This document shows, one piece after another, positions 1 through 5,902 of a stretch of DNA of 6,049 bases. This DNA comes from Hyphomonadaceae bacterium (GTDB lineage Bacteria; Pseudomonadota; Alphaproteobacteria; Caulobacterales; Aquidulcibacteraceae), in assembly GCA_025458365.1 (NCBI GenBank), contig JALOSP010000095.1, forward strand, positions 1 to 6,049, read 5' to 3'. The stretch's first letter is position 1. Each line of letters opens with the position of its first letter. The notes below the pieces were generated by a model. It was not told where the DNA came from, did not search any database, and worked only from the letters and a program-made list of their open reading frames with translations. The position numbers and the translations under genes were made by a program.

Positions 1-23
1 GCATCGGTCAATCCGCGCGCCGC

Positions 24-803
24 CTACCCCTTCTCCACCACCATCATGTAGTTCATGGCGGTGTCCTTGCTGAGGCTCCAGCTGTCCAGCAGCGGGTTGT
101 AGCTGACACCGATGGGGCCTGAGAGGGTCAGCGTGGGGTCGGACCCGAGCGCTGCGGTGATTTCTTCCGGCTTGACCAGCTTGTCATACTCGTGCGTGCC
201 CGGCGGCAGCCAGCGCAGGATGCGTTCGGCGCCGATGATGGCCAGTGCCAGTGCCTTGGGCGTGCGGTTGATGGTGGCGACCAGCATCAGGCCGCCGGGG
301 CGGACGAGTGCCGCACAGGTCTGCAGGAAGGCAGCCGGATCGGCCACATGCTCCACCACTTCCATGTTGAGCACGAGGTCGAACTTCTCAACGTCTGCGG
401 CCAGCAGGGCCTCTGCGGTGCCGACCCGGTAGTCGATGGTGAGCCCCACCTCGGCGGCATGGGTCATGGCGGTCTTGATATTGGGCTCTGTGGCGTCCAC
501 GCCCATGACAGTCGCACCCATCCGGGTCATCGGCTCGCACAGCAGCCCGCCACCGCAGCCGATGTCGAGCACGCGCAGGCCTTTCAGCGGGGCGCGCTCT
601 GCCGGGTCGCGGCCAAAGTGGGCGCAGGCCTTTTCGCGGATGAAGGCCAGACGGGTGGGGTTGAACTTGTGCAGCGGGCGGAACTTGCCAGTGGGGTTCC
701 ACCAATCCTCGGCCATGGCGGCGAACTTGGCCACTTCGGACGGGTCGATGGACGGGCTGACCGGGGCATCAGCAAACGCGGTGTCTTGAGAGATTTTGGG
801 CAT
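24..803 (-). CDS. ubiG: UbiG, bifunctional 3-demethylubiquinol / 2-polyprenyl-6-hydroxyphenol O-methyltransferase
   Basis: This 259-residue protein is a class I SAM-dependent methyltransferase that performs the two O-methylations of ubiquinone biosynthesis, acting in the cytoplasm or at the inner membrane. Seen in the sequence: an N-terminal [14 protein letters not shown] segment (residues 32-45), which is characteristic of UbiG/Coq3; SAM-binding motif [10 protein letters not shown] at 78-86; the acidic residue ending strand 2 in GVDAT at 101-105; and NMEVVEHV at 146-153. It continues with RPGG and a C-terminal region containing GTHEYDK and YNPL, both typical of the family. The length fits the family (about 240-260). 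The ATG at 803 was chosen because it gives a normal N-terminus. The reading frame stays open far upstream, but that part lies antisense to lysC. The Shine-Dalgarno is weak (an AGG about 11 bases upstream). It is divergent from lysC, an arrangement seen in other alphaproteobacteria. Identification is firm; the exact start is less so. Confidence 0.95.
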   Translation of the reverse strand: MPKISQDTAFADAPVSPSIDPSEVAKFAAMAEDWWNPTGKFRPLHKFNPTRLAFIREKACAHFGRDPAERAPLKGLRVLDIGCGGGLLCEPMTRMGATVMGVDATEPNIKTAMTHAAEVGLTIDYRVGTAEALLAADVEKFDLVLNMEVVEHVADPAAFLQTCAALVRPGGLMLVATINRTPKALALAIIGAERILRWLPPGTHEYDKLVKPEEITAALGSDPTLTLSGPIGVSYNPLLDSWSLSKDTAMNYMMVVEKG

Positions 804-844
804 GACGCGTGCCTGTGGTTCTGCGGACCGATTGCCGCAATGGA

Positions 845-878
845 TTGACCTTGTGAAGTCATAGGGCGAATACCGCCC
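845..878 (+). promoter_or_regulatory. Candidate lysC promoter with an overlapping inverted repeat
   Basis: TTGACC at 845-850 matches the sigma-70 -35 consensus at five of six positions. A 17-bp spacer leads to GAATAC at 868-873, a poor -10 hexamer. A perfect 5-bp inverted repeat, GGGCG (864-868) and CGCCC (874-878) around AATAC, covers the -10 candidate and could be a repressor site or a leader hairpin. The -35 and spacing are reasonable, the -10 is weak, and short GC palindromes arise often by chance in DNA of this composition. No clear promoter for ubiG was recognised on the other strand of this 109-bp spacer. Confidence 0.25.
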
Positions 879-912
879 GCGTCGAGATTGTCGTGCTGTG
901 GAGAACGGGCCT

Positions 913-2172
913 GTGTCGCGTCTGGTGATGAAATTTGGTGGCACGTCGGTGGGCGATGTGGAGCGCATCCGCCGGGTGGCCCGGCTGGTGGCGGCCGAGC
1001 GGGCGCCCGATGGCAAACCGGGGCGCGGGCTGGCGGTGGTGGTGTCGGCCATGTCGGGCGAGACCAACAAGCTCGTGGCGCTCGCCGAAGATGCCGGCAA
1101 GGGGCTGTCGCCCGACAGGTTCAATGACGAATATGACGTGGTGGTCGCAACCGGCGAACAGGTGACGACCGGCCTGCTGGCCCTGGCGTTGCGGGCCATG
1201 GGCGTGCCGGCACGGTCCTGGCAGGGCTGGCAGATCAAGGTGGAAAGTTCCGACGCCCACGCGTCTGCCCGGATCAACACGATTGACGCCACCGCGCTGG
1301 GCGAGGCCATCGACGCCGGTGAAGTCGCCATCATTCCCGGTTTTCAGGGCGTGACCGATGAAGACCGGATCACCACGTTGGGGCGCGGTGGATCGGATAC
1401 CAGCGCGGTCGCCGTGGCAGCCGCACTGGGTGCCGAGCGTTGCGATATCTACACCGACGTCGACGGAGTCTATACCACCGACCCGCGGATCACGTCGAAA
1501 GCCCGCAAGCTTGACCGGATTTCCTATGAGGAAATGCTGGAAATGGCGTCGCTGGGATCCAAGGTGCTGCAGACCCGGTCGGTGGAGCTGGCCATGGCCA
1601 AGCGCGTGCCGGTGCGCGTGCTGTCAAGTTTTGTCGAGCCGGGCGAGCCGAACCCCGGCACCATTGTCTGTGACGAGGAGGAAATCGTGGAAAAGCAGGT
1701 CGTTTCCGGCATCGCCTACTCGCGCGATGAAGCCAAGGTGTCGCTCAAGGGGCTGGTGGACCATCCCGGCGTGGCTGCTGAAATCTTCGGTCGCATGGCC
1801 GAGGCGAACATCAATGTGGACATGATCGTGCAGGCGCCCTCACGCACCGAGGGCGCGGTGAACATGACCTTCACCCTGCCCGAACGCGAGGCCGACAGGG
1901 CGCGCGACATCCTGGTGGCCGCCAAGGACCAGATCGGGTTTGACAGTGCAGAGGTCCGCAAGGATGTGTCGAAAGTTTCGGTGATCGGGGTCGGCATGCG
2001 CAGCCATGTGGGCGTGGCGAAAACCATGTTCGAGGCGCTGTCGGCCAAGGGCATCAATATCCAGAACATCTCGACGTCCGAGATCAAGATCTCGGTGCTG
2101 ATCGACAGCTCTTATACCGAGCTTGCCGTGCGCGCCTTGCACACGGCTTACGGGCTCGACGCCGTCGCCTGA
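913..2172 (+). CDS. lysC: Aspartate kinase (aspartokinase) with tandem ACT domains
   Basis: The enzyme phosphorylates L-aspartate to 4-aspartyl phosphate, the first step towards lysine, threonine, methionine and diaminopimelate, in the cytoplasm. Seen in the 419-residue product: the N-terminal kinase motif KFGGTS at residues 7-12, LGRGGSDTS at 156-164 and [12 protein letters not shown] at 181-192, all amino-acid-kinase signatures. Two C-terminal ACT domains follow, starting near 275 ([12 protein letters not shown]) and near 352 (KVSVIGVGM). This is a monofunctional aspartokinase of the usual length, with no homoserine dehydrogenase fused. Tandem ACT domains imply feedback inhibition by pathway products (commonly Lys and/or Thr in this family); which effector applies here cannot be read from the sequence. 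I chose the GTG at 913 ([10 protein letters not shown]) because GGAG at 900-903 lies nine bases upstream. Alternatives are GTG at 898 and ATG at 928. It is divergent from ubiG and ends 19 bp from the convergent lpoA-like gene. Confidence 0.96.
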   Translation: MSRLVMKFGGTSVGDVERIRRVARLVAAERAPDGKPGRGLAVVVSAMSGETNKLVALAEDAGKGLSPDRFNDEYDVVVATGEQVTTGLLALALRAMGVPARSWQGWQIKVESSDAHASARINTIDATALGEAIDAGEVAIIPGFQGVTDEDRITTLGRGGSDTSAVAVAAALGAERCDIYTDVDGVYTTDPRITSKARKLDRISYEEMLEMASLGSKVLQTRSVELAMAKRVPVRVLSSFVEPGEPNPGTIVCDEEEIVEKQVVSGIAYSRDEAKVSLKGLVDHPGVAAEIFGRMAEANINVDMIVQAPSRTEGAVNMTFTLPEREADRARDILVAAKDQIGFDSAEVRKDVSKVSVIGVGMRSHVGVAKTMFEALSAKGINIQNISTSEIKISVLIDSSYTELAVRALHTAYGLDAVA

Positions 2173-2194
2173 GGCGTTCAGCGGGTCTGCCTCA
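2170..2194. other. Short palindrome carrying both convergent stop codons
   Basis: TGAGGC (2170-2175) and GCCTCA (2189-2194) form perfect 6-bp arms around a 13-base loop. The left arm begins with the lysC TGA and the right arm ends with the complement of the TGA of the opposing lpoA-like gene. The arrangement suggests a compact bidirectional end-of-transcript hairpin, but no T-tract follows on either strand, so it does not meet the usual intrinsic-terminator pattern. The arms could be coincidental. Confidence 0.3.
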
Positions 2195-3442
2195 CCAGCT
2201 TGTAGGGGCCGGGTCGGCAATCCGCACGCCATCCGGGCCGATCTCATAGACCGCCAGCGCGCGTTCGATGACACCATTGCGGAACCGGAACAGGCCGTCG
2301 ACGCCCATGAACCCGTCGTTGCCGGCCAGCATCCGGGCGGTCAGCGAGGATTTGTCGCCATTGCGCACCTGATTGGCGATGAGCGCGGTTGCATCATAGC
2401 CAATCCCCGCCAAACGCGTTGGTGTTTGCGGGAAGGCGGCGGTGAAGCGGGCCTCGAAACTGCTGCGGGCCTGCAAGTCTGGCGTGGCAAACCAGGCGCC
2501 CAGCATGCGCGGATCGGCCAGCGTGGCCGGGCTGTTCCAGCCGCCGACGCCCAGATAGCGCACCCGCGAGGGCGAGGCCCCGTTGGTGGCCAGTAGCGAG
2601 GTGAGTGTGCGCAGGCGTGATCCACGCTCGGCGATTACAATTCCGGTTTCATAGCGCTGGCCGCCAGCAGCAGCTGCTGCCGCCTCGCGCCCGGCGGCAA
2701 TGACGGTGGCGGCGGCAGACGCGTCAGTGTTGTAGCGCACGAGCCGCGGTGCAGGCCTCCCCGCACCGCTTGCAATCTCGGTCACCGAACGGGCCACACG
2801 GTCACCGTAATCGCCTTCGGGAGCCAGCACGATCAACCGCGTGACACCTCGGCTGAGGGCGTAGGACGCAATCCGGCGCGCGTCATCTTCCGGCAGGAAG
2901 GTCAGGGCATAGACCCCATTGCCTGCCTGACTGGTGTCGGTGGAAAGCGAAAACACTGGCACGCCAGCAGTGCGGGCAGGCCCGGCCACGGCTTCCACGC
3001 CACTGGCAAACATCGGCCCAATGATGAAGTCTGCGCCGTTCTCCAGCGCGCGGCGCGTGGCTGTTGCCGCATCGGCGGCATTGGTGCCGGAATCCTTGGG
3101 TAGCAGCACGACACTGCCATCACCATGCTCGAACAAGGCCAGTTCAACTGCCGCCTGCAGCGCCTGGGCTTCCTGCCGGACCGCTTCGGACGAGGAGCTG
3201 AACGGCGCCAGCAAGGCAACCCGCACAGCCGGGCGGCCCAGCAAGTTCGCCGGGGTCGCTTCCAGCCGCATCGGCGGCAGTCGTGGTGCTTGCGGCTGGG
3301 TGGGGCCGCGCGAAGCAACACGGTCACCAGCCGGACCCTGCCCGTCACTGGAACCCGCCGAAGGCGTCGCGCACCCGCCGAGGACGAGGGCAAAGCCGCA
3401 CAACAGGGCCGGAACCAGTCTTGAAAGCTTGCGCTGCACCAT
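2192..3442 (-). CDS. Penicillin-binding protein activator, LpoA-like outer-membrane lipoprotein (LppC family)
   Basis: The product is a 416-residue probable lipoprotein. A basic N-terminus (MVQRKLSR) leads to a hydrophobic stretch and the lipobox LGGC, with the lipidated Cys at residue 24. Residue +2 is Ala rather than the inner-membrane retention signal Asp, which fits outer-membrane sorting. A Ser/Gly/Pro/Gln-rich linker then joins a periplasmic-binding-protein type I fold, beginning around RVALLAPFSSSSEAVRQ and including GADFIIGPMFASGVEAV, GVPVFSLSTD, ALTFLPEDDARRIASYA and GIGYDATALIA. This matches the LppC/LpoA family, which in gamma-proteobacteria activates the peptidoglycan synthase PBP1A. 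At about 416 residues it lacks the large N-terminal TPR domain of E. coli LpoA (about 680), as alphaproteobacterial members generally do. The divergent rsmI-yraN pair is the classic lpoA neighbourhood and supports the call. The ATG at 3442 has GGAG nine bases upstream; in-frame alternatives are ATG at 3451 and GTG at 3457. Activation of a PBP is inferred from the family, not shown. Confidence 0.85.
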   Translation of the reverse strand: MVQRKLSRLVPALLCGFALVLGGCATPSAGSSDGQGPAGDRVASRGPTQPQAPRLPPMRLEATPANLLGRPAVRVALLAPFSSSSEAVRQEAQALQAAVELALFEHGDGSVVLLPKDSGTNAADAATATRRALENGADFIIGPMFASGVEAVAGPARTAGVPVFSLSTDTSQAGNGVYALTFLPEDDARRIASYALSRGVTRLIVLAPEGDYGDRVARSVTEIASGAGRPAPRLVRYNTDASAAATVIAAGREAAAAAAGGQRYETGIVIAERGSRLRTLTSLLATNGASPSRVRYLGVGGWNSPATLADPRMLGAWFATPDLQARSSFEARFTAAFPQTPTRLAGIGYDATALIANQVRNGDKSSLTARMLAGNDGFMGVDGLFRFRNGVIERALAVYEIGPDGVRIADPAPTSW

Positions 3443-3447
3443 CACGA

Positions 3448-3474
3448 TCATCTCCACCCTGTCCGGGGTGGCAT
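3448..3474 (-). CDS. Possible 8-codon leader peptide ORF ahead of the lpoA-like gene
   Basis: On the minus strand an ATG at 3474 opens the frame MPPRTGWR and stops at TGA (3450-3448). That stop overlaps the in-frame lpoA ATG at 3451 in an ATGA arrangement. The purine tract AGGGGG lies about four bases upstream of the mini-ORF start, which is a usable ribosome-binding site. It ends six bases before the preferred lpoA start at 3442, so translation could be coupled. The ORF is very short and could be chance; nothing beyond its position supports it. Confidence 0.2.
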   Translation of the reverse strand: MPPRTGWR

Positions 3475-3482
3475 GTCACCCC
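3454..3482 (-). promoter_or_regulatory. Two mutually exclusive hairpins in the lpoA-like gene leader
   Basis: On the minus strand GGGGTG (3482-3477) can pair with CACCCC (3470-3465), giving an 18-bp near-palindrome symmetric at 16 of 18 positions. The same central segment, as CCACCC (3471-3466), can instead pair with GGGTGG (3459-3454), which overlaps the GGAG Shine-Dalgarno at 3455-3452. The two stems share bases and cannot form together; one exposes and the other partly hides the ribosome-binding site. The base complementarity is directly visible. A regulatory role is inference. The 18-bp palindrome could equally be a DNA-binding site between the divergent genes. Confidence 0.35.
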
Positions 3483-3504
3483 CTGTTCTTCGTGCGTGCT
3501 CCAG

Positions 3505-3531
3505 ATTATGCCCGCTGATGTTGGCAGGCAA
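3505..3531 (-). promoter_or_regulatory. Candidate sigma-70-type promoter for the lpoA-like gene
   Basis: Reading the minus strand, TTGCCT (3531-3526, four of six with the -35 consensus) is followed after 15 bp by CATAAT (3510-3505, five of six with the -10 consensus). Shifted by two bases, TAATCT at 17 bp is another option. Transcription would begin near 3498 and give a leader of roughly 55 bases containing the competing hairpins. The spacing is shorter than ideal. I found no convincing -10 for rsmI on the plus strand, although TTGGCA at 3521-3526 resembles a -35. Confidence 0.3.
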
Positions 3532-3594
3532 ATGAATGTGTGGGCTGGCGCTGCAACTCGGCTGCAGAACATGACAAGCGGAAACAGGAAACCA

Positions 3595-4533
3595 ATGCCC
3601 GATACCGACCCCGACGGTCTGGACCCCAACGGCTTTGACAGCGGCATGCAGCTGGAATGGTCTGGTGCGTCCCTGCGGGCCCAGCGGGTTGATCCCGGCC
3701 TGTGGCTGGTGGCGACCCCGATTGGCAATCTGGCGGACATGCCGCCGCGCGGCTTGGAGGTATTGCGCCGGGCAGACCTGATTCTGGCCGAAGATACCCG
3801 TGTGGCCCGCCGCCTGCTGTCAGCGTTTGGCCTCGGAGGCCGGCTCGAACGCTGTGACGAGGCAGCCACCGCCCAGGGTTTCGCCGTCGCACTGCCGGTC
3901 CTGCTGGCCGGTGGTATCGTCGCTTTCGTGGCAGACGCGGGCAGCCCTGGCGTCAGTGACCCCGGCGCACGGCTGGCAGAGCTGGTGCTGGATGCAGGTC
4001 ATGGCGTGTTTGCCACGCCCGGGCCCAGTGCGGCGCTAGTGGGGCTCGCAATGTCCGGGCTTGCCGGCCAGCACTTCTTCTTTGCAGGGTTTGCGCCTGC
4101 GAAGTCTGGCACCCGCAAGACCTTCCTGCAGGATCTGGCCACGATCCCGGCCACCCTGATCCTGTTCGAGACGGGGCCACGCTTGGCGGACAGCCTGGCT
4201 GACATGGCCTCGGTTCTGGGCGACCGCCGTGCCTGTGTGGCGCGCGAACTGACCAAGCTGCATGAGGAGGCACGGCATGGGCGCCTGATCGAGCTTGCCG
4301 CACACTACGCAAAGGCCGGGGCACCACGCGGGGAAATCGTGCTGGTGGTCGAGGCACCTGCGCGCAAGGTGGCAGCCGCATCTGGTGACAGCGCCGATAT
4401 CGACCGGCTCCTGTCGATTGCATTGGCTGAAGGCGTGTCTGTCCGGCAGGCGGCAGCCATGGCCGCGGCCATGTTCAATGTGCCACGGCGTGTGGTTTAT
4501 TCTCGCGCTCAAGCTCTGAAAGATGCCAGCTGA
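3595..4533 (+). CDS. rsmI: RsmI, 16S rRNA (cytidine(1402)-2'-O)-methyltransferase
   Basis: RsmI uses SAM to methylate the 2'-OH of C1402 in the decoding centre of 16S rRNA. The 312-residue product shows the tetrapyrrole-methylase fold: LWLVATPIGNLADM (TPIGNL at 41-46), LILAEDTR (AEDTR at 65-69), DAGSPGVSDPG at 114-124, GPSAAL at 143-148, and then FFFAGFAP. A C-terminal helical domain of the RsmI HTH type follows (DIDRLLSIALAEGVSVRQAAAMAA). The ATG at 3595 was chosen for the AGGA at 3586-3589 five bases upstream. An in-frame ATG at 3571 has no comparable site, and an ATG at 3646 would remove the first 17 residues. With this start the protein carries about 30 residues, rich in Asp and Gly at first, before the conserved core. 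It leads an operon with yraN, which overlaps its end, and is divergent from the lpoA-like gene. Confidence 0.95.
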   Translation: MPDTDPDGLDPNGFDSGMQLEWSGASLRAQRVDPGLWLVATPIGNLADMPPRGLEVLRRADLILAEDTRVARRLLSAFGLGGRLERCDEAATAQGFAVALPVLLAGGIVAFVADAGSPGVSDPGARLAELVLDAGHGVFATPGPSAALVGLAMSGLAGQHFFFAGFAPAKSGTRKTFLQDLATIPATLILFETGPRLADSLADMASVLGDRRACVARELTKLHEEARHGRLIELAAHYAKAGAPRGEIVLVVEAPARKVAAASGDSADIDRLLSIALAEGVSVRQAAAMAAAMFNVPRRVVYSRAQALKDAS

Positions 4534-4966
4534 CGTGCGCCTGATGCCCGAACACCCATCCATGCCGCCCCCTTCCCGTCAGCGCCTGGCCGACCGGCTT
4601 GGGCGCAGGGCAGAGTGGCTGGCGGCCCTCTGGCTGATGGCCAAGGGCTACACGATCCTTGAGCGCAGGGTGCGTCACCCGGCGGGCGAGATCGATCTGA
4701 TCGCCCTGCGCGGCAGGGTGCTGGCTTTTGTCGAGGTCAAGGCGCGCCGCACGCTGGAGGACGCCAAGCTCGCCGTCACCCCGGCCCAGCAGGCCGGGAT
4801 CGTGCGCGCCGCCAGCTCCTGGTGCGGACGGCGTCCATGGACGGCAACGCGCGAATGGCGCTTTGATCTGGTGGCAATCGGCACAGGCTGGCGTCCGCGC
4901 CACCTTTGTGATGCCTGGCGGACATCGGAAGACCCCGCGCTGGCGCATGGGAAACCGATGCGATGA
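4523..4966 (+). CDS. yraN: YraN, UPF0102 family protein with an endonuclease-like fold
   Basis: The 147-residue product belongs to UPF0102, a family with a restriction-endonuclease-like (PD-(D/E)XK) fold whose cellular role is not settled; links to Holliday-junction or recombination enzymes rest on structure. Seen in the sequence: GRRAEWLAALWLMAKGYTILERR (residues 27-49, Glu at 31), then HPAGEIDLIALRG with Glu56 and Asp58, and AFVEVKAR with Glu71 and Lys73, together the expected active-site pattern. The gene overlaps rsmI by 11 bp, so translation is probably coupled, and its stop overlaps the start of the next gene. The start is uncertain: ATG at 4523 has only a weak GAAAG upstream, and in-frame GTG at 4535 and ATGs at 4544 and 4562 would shorten a non-conserved, Pro-rich N-terminus. 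An rsmI-yraN pair is common in proteobacteria. Confidence 0.9.
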   Translation: MPADVRLMPEHPSMPPPSRQRLADRLGRRAEWLAALWLMAKGYTILERRVRHPAGEIDLIALRGRVLAFVEVKARRTLEDAKLAVTPAQQAGIVRAASSWCGRRPWTATREWRFDLVAIGTGWRPRHLCDAWRTSEDPALAHGKPMR

Positions 4967-5784
4967 TCCCGCGCACACCCGATGATGCGCTGGCGGCACT
5001 GGCCACTCTGGGCGAACAGCCCGACAGCCGGTTTGATCTGACTGCGGCGGCCCTGTGTTGCGCGATCCATGATGCGCCTGACACCGATACAGCAGACGCA
5101 CTGGCTGTGCTGGAGGAACTCACCGCCTGTGCCCGCAGCGACCGGCCACAGAGCGCCGAAGCGCTCGCCATGGTGTGTTTTGCCCGGTTCGGTTTCCATG
5201 GCGCGCGCGATGACTTCGACGACCCGCGCAATGCCAGCCTTCTCGATATTCTGGTCGGGCGCAGGGGCCTGCCGGTGGGGTTGGGCATTGTCTGGCGGCA
5301 CGTGGCTTCGATCAGCGGTGCCCGGCTGGCTGGCACCAACACGCCAGCGCGGTTCCTGATGCGGCTGGACGGAGATGAGGCGACCGGTGCAGACGGTTTC
5401 GATCTGATCGACGTGTTTGAAGGCGGTGCGCTGGTGAGCGAGGCGGCTGCCGCGATGCTGGCCACGCAGGCCGGTGAACCTTTGGAAGCCAAGGCCCTGC
5501 GCCCCGTGCCAGACCGGGTGATGGCGGTGCGGTTACAGACGAACATTGCCATGCGCGCCCGAGCTGACGGACGGCTGGACGAATGGGAACGGGCCGCCCA
5601 CCGCCGCGCACTGCTCTGCCCGTGGGATGGCCGGTTGCATCTGGACCATGCCGAGGCGGCTGCCGCCCTCGACCAGCTCGGCACAGCGAGAACCGCGGCA
5701 AAGCGGGCCACATTGGACCCGAGGCCCGAGACCGCCCGGGCCGGGCAGGCATTGCTGGACCGTCTCACCCGTCGCTTGAATTAG
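4963..5784 (+). CDS. SirB1-family protein, transglutaminase-like domain followed by TPR-like region
   Basis: The 273-residue product matches the SirB1/UPF0162 layout. A transglutaminase-like (Transglut_core2) domain contains DDFDDPRNASLLDILVGRRG (residues 83-102), LPVGLGIVWRHVA, TPARFLMRL from 127, and DLIDVFEGGALV from 147. A C-terminal part (about 185-273) of short amphipathic helices resembles TPR repeats (MRARADGRLDEWERAAHRRALLCP, HAEAAAALDQLG). The family has no agreed biochemical function. Members normally carry PGHFL where this protein reads PARFL, so the usual His is Arg130; if that His is catalytic, this copy may be inactive. The start codon overlaps the yraN stop (ATGA), so the gene is the third cistron of the rsmI operon, a position often held by gshB in alphaproteobacteria. 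Family assignment is good; function is unknown. Confidence 0.8.
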   Translation: MIPRTPDDALAALATLGEQPDSRFDLTAAALCCAIHDAPDTDTADALAVLEELTACARSDRPQSAEALAMVCFARFGFHGARDDFDDPRNASLLDILVGRRGLPVGLGIVWRHVASISGARLAGTNTPARFLMRLDGDEATGADGFDLIDVFEGGALVSEAAAAMLATQAGEPLEAKALRPVPDRVMAVRLQTNIAMRARADGRLDEWERAAHRRALLCPWDGRLHLDHAEAAAALDQLGTARTAAKRATLDPRPETARAGQALLDRLTRRLN

Positions 5785-5785
5785 G

Positions 5786-5831
5786 GCATCGTGCCGAAAA
5801 GTGGGAACCGGTTTTCGGTATAAAACGATGC
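5786..5831. other. First palindrome of the element (nested stem-loop)
   Basis: Outer arms GCATCGT (5786-5792) and ACGATGC (5825-5831) are perfectly complementary. Inside them, CCGAAAA (5794-5800) pairs with TTTTCGG (5812-5818) around an 11-base loop. The inner and outer stems are separated by one base on the left and six on the right. No T-tract follows, so this is not a textbook intrinsic terminator. Confidence 0.7.
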
Positions 5832-5846
5832 TCAATCAGGATGCCA

Positions 5847-5883
5847 GACCATCAAGCTGTTTCATGGAAACGGCATGATGGTC
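5847..5883. other. Second palindrome of the element (long hairpin)
   Basis: GACCATCA (5847-5854) pairs with TGATGGTC (5876-5883). After one A-A mismatch the stem resumes with GC/GC, a G-T wobble, and GTTTC (5859-5863) against GAAAC (5867-5871) closing a 3-base loop. That gives 16 pairs in 37 bases, including the wobble, far beyond chance. It could act as a transcript-end stabiliser or a Rho-assisted terminator for the rsmI operon and/or the convergent regulator. There is no U-run on either strand. Confidence 0.7.
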
Positions 5884-5902
5884 CAGTCATTCAACGGGCT
5901 GG

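Larger units (their letters stand above)
5785..5886. repeat. RIME1-like two-palindrome intergenic element
   Basis: This ~102-bp segment starts directly after the SirB1-like stop codon and consists of two adjacent palindromic modules joined by a short linker (TCAATCAGGATGCC, 5832-5845). The size and two-palindrome build match the Rhizobium-specific intergenic mosaic element RIME1. The core around CCGAAAAGTGGGAACC is one I recognise from memory as frequent between genes in Rhizobiales and related alphaproteobacteria. Only one copy is present here, so repetitiveness cannot be shown from the window. It lies between two convergent genes, a common site for such elements, where it may cap transcripts. 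Confidence 0.6.

Noticed and set aside
1..23. Possible start of another gene downstream of ubiG
   Set aside because: Only 23 bases are visible, too few to support any call.
822..839. Inverted repeat TGCGG / CCGCA in the ubiG leader
   Set aside because: Five-base arms with an 8-base spacer in GC-rich DNA are expected by chance, and it matches no promoter element.
898..912. GTG at 898 as the lysC start
   Set aside because: No Shine-Dalgarno was identified for it, and the GGAG at 900-903 lies inside that reading and is properly spaced for the GTG at 913, which gives the usual short N-terminus before KFGGTS.
804..1334. Upstream extension of the ubiG reading frame by about 177 residues
   Set aside because: It runs antisense through the lysC kinase domain, has no UbiG homology and is explained by high G+C keeping frames open. 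The protein has a normal N-terminus at the ATG at 803.
3521..3549. rsmI promoter with -35 TTGGCA
   Set aside because: The -35 is good, but 16-18 bp downstream there is only GC-rich sequence with nothing like a -10.
3283..3594. N-terminal extension of the rsmI frame back into the lpoA-like gene
   Set aside because: It overlaps the lpoA signal peptide on the other strand and adds non-conserved sequence, and a Shine-Dalgarno-like AGGA supports the start at 3595.
4776..5768. 330-codon minus-strand open frame, longer than the sense gene
   Set aside because: Its translation is Ser/Ala/Arg-rich with no recognisable domain, and it lies opposite yraN and the SirB1-like gene, which have clear family motifs and operon overlaps. 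It is a composition shadow.
5786..5883. Canonical Rho-independent terminators
   Set aside because: The hairpins are strong but no run of T follows the stem on either strand, so I call them structured repeats rather than intrinsic terminators.
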